Shown here one piece after another: positions 33,611 through 45,091 of a DNA stretch of 64,000 bases. The stretch is from Polytrichum commune (taxonomy: Eukaryota > Streptophyta > Polytrichopsida > Polytrichales > Polytrichaceae): contig OX485805.1 in assembly GCA_950295325.1 (NCBI GenBank), positions 7,130,501 through 7,194,500 on the forward strand, given 5' to 3'. Numbering within the stretch: the stretch's first letter is position 1; each line of letters starts with the position of its first letter. The notes under the pieces are model-generated. The model was not told the origin of the DNA, searched no databases, and worked only from the letters and a program-made list of their open reading frames with translations. A program made the position numbers and the translations under genes.

Positions 33611-36370
33611 TTGTTTTGATTATCAAGATTAGTATGTAAAAACTCAACAATGAAAAACAAAGAGGATGTTTGAATCTAAGTTTTGGCTTGTGTTGCCTTC
33701 TTGATGGTCAAAATGCTTTTTTTGAGACAATATTTTGCCTTCCCAACCTCCGCATGTGAGTTCATCTTGACATGTACAAAAAGAAGTTACATTTTTGAAG
33801 TTTTATTTACTGATTCTCTAGGCTTGCTATGCGTAGATGTTAAATATGAGTTGATTTGTGAATTTTATTCGATAGAAAACACATTTCCCAATTACTCAAA
33901 TCCAAACAATCCATGAAAATATACATGTATTTAAAGACATCTATTTTTGTTTTTGTTTTTGTTGGAGTCCATATCAATTCTATTTGAACCTATCCACAAA
34001 TACATGCCTTGATGCCAAAATGCTTCCAAAATGTCAAAAAAACAATTCCAACAAATCTACATGTCACCATGCTTTTTGATAGGTAAATGAACATATTTAT
34101 TGGAAGTAAGTGTGCCCTTACATTGCGGAAACCCCCATATATGCTTGTTTTTTTGCAAATGGATTCAACTTATGTCTTGTGGACCTTGTTAAAAAAACCC
34201 AAAAAACCCCAAATCTGGCCTTATGGTCCTATGGGGGGGTAATTGCAATAGAAAGTAAACATTAAAATTATCATCCCATTGGTTGAGTATTTAGAAATTT
34301 CAATAGTGATAATTTAGATGAAGTAGATTTAGAAATTATGTTAAATGAAACCATTTTTCATTCTATATATAATTCCAATCAGTGTGCAGTAAAAATATAA
34401 GTAAATTTAAAATATTAATACATACCATTCATAGTTAATCATTGTTGTCAAACATGTGCATATCCAATCAATTGCTCGTTTTGCAATGGGTTGAGCTAAC
34501 TATGGATTTGATATCACACCCATAGTATAGATGACATTAAAATCTTATTTTCATACTTGTTGGGAGTTTGTACGAATGCCTTTTAAAAACAAACTGGGTT
34601 GTTAAGGTTGAAATATAAATAGTTCGGGATTCACACATCATACTTTAACCTAGGCCTATTTTCAAGGATTTTATATATGTTGATGTAGGCCCGCATAATC
34701 TACTAGTTTCTTAGATCATGTAATCAAAGAAACATAAAATTAATGGGCTTAATTTGGTTACTAATCTTAATTGGACATTGAAATTAATAGGGTGTTGTGT
34801 AGTTATTTGTTAATCTAAAATTGGATATCAAAGACAAGTGTTTAAGACAAAGTGGACTACATGCTCGAAACTTGTTGATTACTTGAAGTTGAATATTGAA
34901 CATGAATGGGGGGAGATTGCCATACCAGAGCATGAGCACGTGAAACATGTCCCTGTCGCTTGCCATCCATCTGGAACTTTGTAATGGCTCATGTGCCCTT
35001 GCCAATCAAAGTTCCCAAATGTATAAAAGATAGTTTGGACACGTGTTGTCCCAGGTCTTTGCACCCCTACAACTGAATTAGTTGTTTTGACCATCCCCAC
35101 ACCATTTGCTCAACAAGTGATTGTCAACTAGCAACCATTCTAGAACTTCAAAAAATGGCTTTGTCATGCATCCTCGCCATTCCAAAGTTTCAAAAGTTAT
35201 AGTAAATTGAGATATATGACTTGGGACGTAGTATAGAATCAAATTGAGTGGGACTTTGTTCTCCATCAAGTACATTGCTTGGAAAAGCGGGCTTTAGAAA
35301 CGGGACACAATGTGAAGTGATCCTCAATGTTTTTCATGTGTGGATCTAGGGGTTTGTGATGCACATGAAATGAAGGGATGTACCTTGTTAGATTGGTATC
35401 ACTTGGTGCATTGTTAGCCACAACATATTAGCAACCTACCAAAGCCCTAAAATCATGCACCTTAAGTACATATTGTTTTGAAGATGTCCACCACCTTGAC
35501 CCTTAACTTCCCAAGGTTTTAAAAGGCCATGTTTCTAGTGGGCTTTGTTCGTCCAATGTATAGATTTTTCACTAATGAATTAGAGAGACTATAATAAGGT
35601 CAGTGCTCCTCATAAGATCTTGAAGTATGTGAGGTAAAATATTTCCATGAAAAATATAGAATTTTTCACCCTATGATTTACAAGACTATAAGATTTGCAA
35701 TAAAGGGTGCTAAGAAAAATGGTGATTTTGGTCAACAACATACATGCTTCCATGAGTCGCATATAATAGTTGTTTGAATGTATAACTTGCATCTTTCACA
35801 TGTTAACTTGAACATTCAAATAAATAACTTCATAATTTTTTTGTGGATTATCATTCAAATTTTAATTTCGTATGGAATTTGCAATGACAAAATTTGAAGT
35901 GCTACATACAACTAGTAACTATAACACCTCAAATACTCATTGAAAGTGAGACATAGATACTCATTGAGAGTCGGTGTTCCCATGTTGGTTTTGGGTCATT
36001 TACAATAAAGACTTTGAACCCCAATAACTTTCTCATATGAAATTCTCATGTGACATGCTTTGGTACGTTGGAATCCCCTTTTCTATTGCTAAAGAGAAAC
36101 ACCTTGACCTTTATAAATATAGTAATATATGTGCTCAGCACTTAAAGTGACAGTTCTAGCACCACTAGCATTGGACACTTGCATACAATATCCTTAAATT
36201 CATCCTCAGAGTTATAAGTTTGTGAGAAAGGTATACACCTACTTAGCCACTTGCAGGCAGCAGCATTGATGAAATTCTGAACACACCTCATGTGACAACA
36301 GAAGACAAGAGATACAGTACAAGCTAGTGAGCCTTTGGGACCATGCAATGAAAGGGAAGAATCAACCGCT
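33611..36370. other. Intergenic DNA, no gene recognised
   Basis: AT-rich. It contains a partial R1 repeat at 34740-34895. The open frames on both strands are short and without motifs. Confidence 0.45.
34740..34895 (+). repeat. Dispersed repeat family R1, copy 5 (partial)
   Basis: TTTGGTTACTAATCTTAATTG, ATCTAAAATTGGATATCAAA, GACAAGTGTTTAAGACAAAG, TGGACTACATGCTCGAAACT and TGTTGATTACTTGAAGTTGA follow the R1 order. The right half is missing. Confidence 0.55.
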
Positions 36371-36830
36371 AAACTAAATATGATATCTAGAGTCACCGAT
36401 TCTAATTGTCTTGCTCAATAATAATTGTAAACCATGGTATGTGTCATCAACATTATTTGTCATTCCTTGTAATTTGTTGGGGGATTAAAGATTTACAGTG
36501 TTGTAATTATTGTCACTTACAAAGTGAATTTTCATCCAAATTTCAATCATCCATGATAATATTTCATCACAAGTTGATGACAGGAGAAGGTAGGGTTTTT
36601 GCCAATGGATGAACTCATCCTTCATCTATGACAATATCTGTTCATTTATTCATAAGATGTGTCAGTTAAAAAGTTACCATAGTGACATAAAATGCCATAT
36701 GAAACTAAATATCATATTTAGTGTAGTTACGGATGACCCGGTTAAGTTTGAGAAAATAACCGGTTGAAGTTCAAGACTTCAGGAGAATAACCAATCAATT
36801 TAGAGGAATCTATAGAATATATTTCTAATT
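36371..36830. mobile_element. TIR element T1 fused to an M1 fragment, copy 2
   Basis: Matches 29457-29880 along its length: GTCACCGATTCTAATTGTCT, CAGTGTTGTAATTA-TGTCAC, AATGGATGAACTCATCC and CATATTTAGTGTAGTTA. It continues into the same M1 fragment (GTTAAGTTTGAGAAAATAAC then CGGTTGAAGTTCAAGAC). The left terminus is degraded (CTAAACTAAATATGATAT). Confidence 0.62.
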
Positions 36831-37416
36831 AATAAAGAATCAAATTGTAAAGTCACACCATGGTACCTGTTGGACTTGAAACACTAGAATTTTGACTGGA
36901 TATGACCAATAAAATCTCCCTGGACATGCATCGAGACCATAGCAGTGTGCAAGAATTTATTGGGAGGAATGAAGTTGATCCCAAGCAAGTAAGAAATGGT
37001 CATCCTAGTACATAGTGTAGGAGCAAAAAAGAAGATCCTCTCTTGATAACAAATGACTAACCCATAGCCTTGGCAAACACAATCTACAATCTTTACACAA
37101 GTTTCCTCACTTCCCTATTGACTAGCTATGGAACACAACACACAATTTTACATTATAGCGAAGGAGGCATTTGCCCACAAAGAAATACCGCACGCCAATT
37201 CCAAACACTCATAGCAGCCCTAGAAGACGTCAAATACACAAACCAAGACATCTACATAGCCTACATCGACTTCTGTAATGCTTTTACCTCCATTGACCAC
37301 ACACAACTCCTAGTCATAATGGAAGACCTCGTCTTCCCACTAGATGCCATAGAAATAGTAGGTGATATTTACACGAATTCCACAACTACATTTTACAAAA
37401 GCTACTTCGGTACCAA

Positions 37417-37430
37417 CCCCCCCCCCCCCC
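37417..37430. repeat. Poly(C) tract, 14 bp, followed by (AC)n
   Basis: C homopolymer followed directly by about nine AC units, lying inside the decayed LINE reverse-transcriptase segment. Confidence 0.9.
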
Positions 37431-40400
37431 ACACACACACACACACAATAAACATTAGTAGAGGGACCATACAAGGGGGCACCCTCTATTCGTACGTCTT
37501 CATATTCTTCCTCAAACCACTCATGAGATAGTTGGAAACCGAGCTGCTAGGCTACCACTTCAACACCTCCCACAACACATGCGCCTCGATAACACACACA
37601 TACAATCCAACATTGCTCACAAATAACATCCAAAACACGCATCCCCAAATAAAAAAACTTTAAAAAATTGTGGAATGGGCACACATGGACCTTAACCTTG
37701 CCAAATGCACCATCGCAAGAAACTCCAACAAAGCCAAACTTCAACCCACCATTTTCAAAGCGTACATACAAGTACAAAGTATCATGTACAAAGGGAAACA
37801 ATTCCCAATCCACTTACAAAAGAAACCATATACCTACCTAGGATTACAATTAGTAGCATAACTAAAATGACAAATTCAAAAAGACATCACCATGAACATG
37901 GTAAGAGAACAAGCAAACTCCTAATAGCCTCATTGGCCACCATCCGACACAATCAAAATTCTCAACACCATCATCAAACCGGAAATAGCCTATGCCTACT
38001 ACCAAGTACCATTCTCCAACCCGTATATCAAGAGAATTGACATAATACTAGGCAAGGTCACCAAAAGCATGTGTAAACTACCGAACATCACAACCAACAT
38101 CCTCACCCACCTCAATAATCAAGACTTTGAAATTAACACCACATAATTCCTACCTGACTACCTAACATACATAGGCAAACAATTTATCCAAGCCCTTAAT
38201 GACCAAGGTCAACTAAGAAAAATACATCAAGGACTAACTAAATACATAGTAACAAAATACATTGGGTCCCTCAACCTCCCAAAACTCACACACTAAGCAT
38301 GCACCAGATCTTCTATCACTTGGACCCCCTTTTTATTAAAAAATAAAATTCAAAATCCATGTAGACACAACAAAAACCTCCTTCCCTATATGACAAACAC
38401 AATTAGAAACACAACGGCTCAACAACATCAACTATGCACAACTACCCCGACAAGAAGAAGAAAAAAAACCCACACCAGAAAGTGCCTCGATGAACTATAC
38501 CAATACAGTTATATAACCACCCTCCATCAAACCCAAAACTAAGCATGCACCACAATAATCTCCCCCACATAATCCAAACAATAATATAAAAACCTCTCCC
38601 AAACTATCAAAAAAGCTCTAAAACAACAAACATCATATTTACCCCCACTCAAAATAATAATAAAATAAAATAAATAAAAAACCACCACAAAACATTTGTA
38701 AACTAACACAAATACACAACCAAGCAACCGCAAACAACATACACACCCACCAAACCCAACCACCCACCACAAACGGAACCCCCCATACATGAAATAAAAA
38801 ACAAGCAAACCTAAAAAAATAAAAGACAAGTGGGTTGCAATAGCCTACACAAACAATATTGCGTCCATGTGGACCACCCCTACAAGAAATATTGTAAAAT
38901 GGGTTGACAAACAACACATCCTCAACCAAGACAACCTAACTTATGACCGCAACCTTACATTAGTCAACAAATTTAATCCGCAACCAATATAACAATAATT
39001 GCTTGCATGAAAATACAAACAATTTCAACGTGCCCCAATCTTCATACACAAGACTTGTACAACCACCCATCAATGCACCTCTACTTGCCCTCATCACTCA
39101 AGATTGCAACTCAAATAACGACATATGAACCACAAAACCAACAATGCAAAAGCAACAATAACACGCCCTAAACTTTGACCACACTAGTGCACATATAACC
39201 ACCATAACCATAGAAAGACTATGATATGATGGCTTTGGGATGACCACACTATAAATATAAAAAAACCATTCTTAACTACACTCCACCCACCACCACAAAA
39301 CTTTGAAACATAATCGGTATGGCTCTTGCACAAATATACCACCATACTCCCAAGGAAAAAACCAAAACACATCCTCCCCATAAACAAACACCATACCATC
39401 CACCAAGCTATCACCAACCCTCATCCAATCCTTCCAACTCACACACTTGTATTATTGATCACCACTCATATGTCCAACCCTGCTACAAAGATACAACTCA
39501 CCCCATCAAAAAGACACGATATTCAAATCACAAGGCAATTCCACATCATCAAAATGGAACGGATCATGATACGCACACCTAATGAACCACCAAACCTTAG
39601 CATATTCCATACAATGGGCTAGATTTTCAAAGAAGGCCCCCAAAACCTCACCATCATGATCCTTCAACCACAAAGACTGGACACCCCATTTTAAATTATC
39701 CTCCAACGGTCATCAAGACATACACATCATTGCCACAATCCCCCCAAACATTGCCCTATACTCCCATGCCCCACAATGGCCTAGTTGTTACAGTCAACCT
39801 AAGGCCGCCCTCAACACAATCCTATGCATCCACAGTCGATATACTCCACCCACTCACCACACATATGCCATGTTACTACACCACATTCTTCAAGAAACAT
39901 ACAACCTAACATTATCAATTGACAACCCTGCAATTACCATAACACCATATACAGTCAAAACCTCAAACAAATGGTCAAACTCCTTGCTCATTAAATCCCC
40001 CTCAACATCCCAACCTGCACCACAATCCTCCCACCCACACCACTCAATTTCCACAGACAAAACCCCCCCAAATACAACCCACTTCACAACATATGCACCC
40101 ATGGCTCCTCATACTTCCTCATAGGAAAGGCCATGGAAATGTAGCCGGTTCCAAGGTACATAACTTAATAAATAACTTGCAACTAGCCGAAAGACTACCA
40201 GGTTCCGAAAACATATTACGTGCATAATTGTATGCCATTTGACTAGCCCTAGCAAACACACAAAATACTCCCCATGATATACACTTATTAAAAAACAACC
40301 TCAACAATTTCTACCTTATAAACAACCATATCCAAAGGCCATCCTCCCAACACAACCATCCCAACAAATTACTCATAGCCTTCATAATATAATTCATCAC

Positions 40401-40570
40401 ATGGTTCCAATATATATAAGATCATTATACAAAAATTTAGAGCACACACATGCATCCAAGGCAACGAAAACGCATACACACTGGCAAACGAAGGCACCAT
40501 CAAAAACCCACAACCCTAGTATCATGAATTCATGTTGCACACAATCCCATGTAGACTAGCCAAATCCCCT

Positions 40571-40585
40571 CCCCCCCCCCCCCCC
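40571..40585. repeat. Poly(C) tract, 15 bp
   Basis: C run preceded by CCCCT and followed by nine A, within the LINE remnant. Confidence 0.9.
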
Positions 40586-41495
40586 AAAAAAAAACAACAA
40601 ACCTCATGGGCATCATTAGAAACCTTCAATCCTTCGTACAAAAAGAACATACTCAATTTCTAATCAACAAAGCCAAAAAATAATGATCAAATAGACAAAG
40701 AACTCTGAAACCACTATTGGAAATCCACACACACCGTAAACACCCAAATAACACAAATTCTTTGATTCCGCTTTGCACAATACATGGAAAACCATAGAAA
40801 AAGCTTATTTTGGCCACATATACACACAAATTCCAATTGCACACTATGCCATAGAAATGACAAAGACACATGGCCGCACCTCCTAACCCTTTGCGAGAAC
40901 AAAAGTCCTAAAATGGCTTTGAATAACACAACACAATGCAACCGTTCATCAAATTACCGACCTACTCATATCATGCATACACACAAGACACTACACACTC
41001 ACCAACGCATGAACAAAACAAAACACACCCTGTGACGACACCAACCTGCCATGGGTATTGTGATGCAAATGCAACAACCCCAAATGTACATGTTGAGCCA
41101 ACTCACGCCCATACATCATCTACATCCAAGGCGCCACAAAGAATCAAACCGGACCCTTAATTCCCACACCCGACCTCTCCATACAAATAATCAAATTTAC
41201 ATACACACATGACACATGCATCAACCATTTCATCCAAACCACAAAAAAACTTAACCCATTAAAGGAGAAAATCTGTGCACAAGGTTGGAATGTCAACCCA
41301 CTAATAATTGCAAGAGTAAGAGGCGCCATACACACAAATAACATCATAGAACTTAAAAACCTACACATACCTATGCAATCAATAAAAAAATCCATGAAAA
41401 AAAACACCAAACAACAATTAAAATCTCACGTGCCTAATCCTAAATAAACGGAAGCTCGCTAACAAACGAACACCTATACTACCACCCTATGACTA

Positions 41496-41510
41496 CCCCC
41501 CCCCCCCCCC
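41496..41510. repeat. Poly(C) tract, 15 bp
   Basis: C run just beyond the 3' end of the LINE remnant. Confidence 0.9.
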
Positions 41511-41714
41511 ACTTACCATGTGCACCTACACCCAAGGCCCACCTATTACAAGATAAACAATAAACCCATCCTTGTACCAAGAGTACTCTTGAACAAGGTC
41601 AAGCCAATGGGATCAAATTCACGTTGCCCATCAAACCGATGTTCTTTAATTTTTCAATTTTCAAAATTTCAAATTATTTTGCTTTCTTTCCTTTATGTAT
41701 GGTAGGATACTAAG

Positions 41715-42615
41715 TATCCCCATTGAGCTCTTTGGGGGAGGGGTCTATTCATAGTACAAGGGCCGAGGCTTGTGCCATGCAACCCTCTAGCAACTTGAGA
41801 AAAACTTTTTTCGAACCCTACCGAAAAATGTTGCATGTCCCATCCGACTTCAAAAAAAAATTGCACTTGCATTCTTGAAGGCCGTCTTGTCCACAAACCC
41901 CATATTGAGTGCACCACAACTTTAAGGCCCAAAGTCCAATATATATGTTCACTTCCACTTAGTAACTAAATCTTGTCCTTTAATTAGATTTCTTAAAAAC
42001 GAATGCATTAAAATTAGGACATTGTCTGAAGACTAATATTAAAGTGACAAAGGCCCTTTCAAATGATAAGCCTCAACATTATCACCTCATTGCTACATTG
42101 ATTATCCTAATAAGTGTGTGTTACTATTTGGAGTTACGTAGTGCAATAACGTCTTACTCATGAATTTAATTTTTACTAATGAATGTTCAATAGGTTGTTG
42201 GACACTATAGAACATAACTGACTTTGTTTGGTAAAACATTACATTCTCATTAAAAATAGTAGAACTATGTAACTTTGAATGGTTAGGAAGGTTTTTTTCA
42301 TAGCTTTAACTTCCAAGTTAATTACATACTTTATTAACACTTTCCACTTCGAGAATGAAATCCCTGTCAATTTTAAATTTGCTAAGTGAAAGTAAACATA
42401 CATATTGGATTTTAGACCTTGAAATTAAAGTACACTCAATATGAATTTTGTGAACAAGAGGGCCTTCAAGAATGCAAGGGCAACGTTTTTTTTTTTTAAG
42501 TCGGGCGGGACGGGCAGCGTTTTGCAATGGGGTTCAGGGAGGTTTTACTCGGGCTGCCAAAGGATCCGGGTCGCGGGCCCGGCCCTTATTCTATGAGTAG
42601 GCTCCTCCGCAAAAA
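41715..42615. mobile_element. Long inverted-repeat element of family R4
   Basis: The arm 41715-41990 read in reverse (GGCCCTTGTACTATGAATAG, GCATTCTTGAAGGCC in plus orientation, CATATTGAGTG) matches the arm 42400-42610 read forward (GGCCCTTATTCTATGAGTAG, GGGCCTTCAAGAATGCAAGG, CACTCAATATG). The spacer of about 400 bp includes words shared with 21520-21700. No transposase was recognised. Confidence 0.62.
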
Positions 42616-44261
42616 GCTTGATGGAGATGCTTTAGCGTCCTGCATACATGGGTTAGGATCTCTCTCTCCTGGTTATGCGGTCGGATGCCTCAAAAGAGTG
42701 TTTTCACACAACAAGTATGTTGTTTTTGGCTTCTTTATTAGTTGAATTTGAAGTTGCTACACAGTTTCAGCTAAGTTAAGGTAGACTGAAAGGGTGTCAG
42801 GATTTGAAGACCAATCTATGGAGAGGATCACATGTCCGGTCGCAAGGAGGTAGACTTGCTTCTAGACGCTTTGATCACTACTTCATCATCTTATGTAGCT
42901 GGGGTAGAGGAGTCATCTGGCCAACCCATTTCGAGGATTGGCGATTTCCTATCGAAGGTGAGCCTCTTTAGGTTACTATAATCCTTTTTGATTCATTTCT
43001 ATGCAGGAGCTTCAGGTTTGATGTGATAAGCTCTAATCTTCTATGCTAAGAATGATACCTGATTTGTCAAGTCATGGAGTTCCTTGAGAGAGAACTGATC
43101 CGTACAATGTTGAAATTTACCGACAGCTGAGAGTTTGAGAGCATTAGAAGGAGTGATTTATCAAGTGAGCACTAGTCTCACTGGGGATAGTGTTAAAAGC
43201 CATTTGTACTCACTGTAGCAGGGTTTTGCAAGGAATCCTACTTTTGAGTGGCGTCAACTACTGCAATACTAGAAGCATGCCAAAAGTTATAAAGGTTGCT
43301 CAAAATCTTGTACACACGATAGCGGTATAGCCCGTTCCAAGATGAAGTGCTAGAAGTAAGTGCAAGTGGGATGGTTGATTGGATATCGACGCTCAAAATA
43401 TTAATTCAACAGCATATCCTTATTCGAATCCACTGTACCTTTACATACTCGCGAGGTTAGACTGCAGAAATTTGGGGAGAGGACGATAGGTACTTTCGTA
43501 ATCTCCAGACAAGGATGAAGGAAACCCCAATCACCACACTCTCGTGATAGGGTATTGTAATGGGATGTCTGTCTGTGTGGGGCTAAGAGTTTCTTCTTGT
43601 CAGATTTGGCCTCTCACTTGGTCACTGTTCTCGTGGAAGGATCTTAAATCACACCATAAGTTGAGAGGAAAGAGATTCGGTAACATTCATATATGTGTTC
43701 CACAGAAGAGACATTAAAATAGATGTGGCTTCATGATCAAATACACAGTGATGCCAGTTGGTTTTACTTTTTTACTTGTTTCGTGAATTGCTGTTGTCTA
43801 CAGGTTGTGTGTTTGGACTAGGGATAGAGTGCTGCAGAGGGGGATCCCATCTCTCTCTGTCCTTACCTTCTTAAAGTAGGGTTTAGGATTTCTTGCAACC
43901 TACCATGCAAATCCTACGGAGCGGAACGAGTAAGAATGAGTAAGATTTCAAACGCCGTACCGTCGTGTTTAAGGTTCTTGTACTAAATCTTAAGGATGGA
44001 CACCACATGTACGGATTATTTACAGAAAAAGATGGTCAGGGTGTGTGAGCAGTAGGGAGTAGTGAGATTTGAAGGTTGCAAGAGGCCTTAACCCAAAGAA
44101 ACGGTGGGCCGATCGGGATGAGGTCTCCTGTGCAACACTTTTCTTGGATTCCCATAGGAGCTGCGACAGTGAAGAGTGGATGTGGCTTCATGATCAACTG
44201 CCTCTCAATCTCTAGTTGGTGCTTCTCTACATGTTTTCATAAATCCCTGCACAGGGAGCAG
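42616..44261. other. Intergenic DNA upstream of gene B
   Basis: Higher GC than the surrounding repeats, but no frame with recognisable content. It may include remote regulatory or untranslated sequence of gene B; nothing shows this directly. Confidence 0.4.
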
Positions 44262-44482
44262 TGTCCGGGGAGATTTTGAGCAAAATTGGTCGAGATCCAA
44301 CTGTTGCCAAGTCCAACTGGTTACATATTGAATTTTGTTGGTTTTTCTTTATTGATTTAAGGTATACGCTATAGATTCTTCTAGAATGATCGCCGATTTG
44401 CCTAAAGTATGGAACTTGAACTGGTTATTTCTCAAGCCTCAACTGGCCCATCTGTAACTAGTGGTCGAATCTCCCTGTTTGT
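44262..44482 (+). repeat. MITE-like family M1, copy 3
   Basis: GTGTCCGGGGAGATTTTGAG at the left and CCCATCTGTAACTAGTGGTC-GAATCTCCCTG at the right. The interior GATTTAAGGTATACGCTATA, TTCTTCTAGAATGATCG and GAACTGGTTATTTCTCAAG parallels copies 1 and 2. It lies about 0.6 kb upstream of gene B. Confidence 0.62.
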
Positions 44483-45091
44483 AGACAGGGTGTGTGTTCA
44501 AATAGGAGCTTGCATGTTTTGATTATTGTGCTCAAATTCTGAAATCGGGAAATCTTGGTTTCCAGCCCGGGTGGCAACCATTTGTAGCACCCGCAGGGGT
44601 CAGTGTCTCTTAGCCCCTGGTTTGGAGCTGCTAGAATATTTTAAAAATCACTACTTTGGAGCTGTTTTCACATCATAGGCATTTTCAAGACCAAATTCAA
44701 AGAACGTGAATTTTTTTTCTCAAAAGTGGAAGTAAATACCTGGGGATGTGGATGTTTAACCCTGTCTTTAGATAAATTGTCTCTGAATATTTCTAAGAAC
44801 GACATTTGAAAGTGTTAACCAAACACAAAATGGTGTCAATGGAACCTCTGAATGCCCTCTTTCCAAGCATGTTGCCCCTGTGTGTAAACCAAGTAGTCAC
44901 CAAATCATTAGAAGCATAAGAAGTCACAATGAAGAAATAATTGTTCAGAAGGGGGAGAGTTGCCACCCCGGGGTTTCCAGCTTGTCTGATGTGCAAATCT
45001 TGGATGTACTTGCCCAGGCTAATTGTGAGCAGCGAGGATGTGAGCTGCAGGGCTTCATGAGAAGCTAATACGAAGAATTGGCCTGTGAAGA

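Larger units (their letters stand above)
37050..41450 (+). pseudogene. Decayed LINE with reverse transcriptase and RNase H (family L2)
   Basis: In plus-strand pieces the order is: a reverse-transcriptase segment at 37070-37531, with the motif-A-like block IYIAYIDFCNAFTSIDH and the RGTIQGGTL block; a continuing ORF2 body (around 37670-37860, with WAHMDLNLAKCTIA and KPYTYLGLQLV); an RNase H remnant (about 40080-40520, KVRAHTCIQGNENA-like after frame shifts); a zinc-ribbon-like block NCTLCHRNDKDTWPHLLTLC (about 40835-40890); and a tail with GWNVNPLIIARVRGA (about 41290). Many stops and shifts, three poly(C) insertions and loss of the expected catalytic Asp pair show it is dead. It is unusually C-rich and G-poor on this strand. 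No intact ORF1 or endonuclease was seen. Confidence 0.78.
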
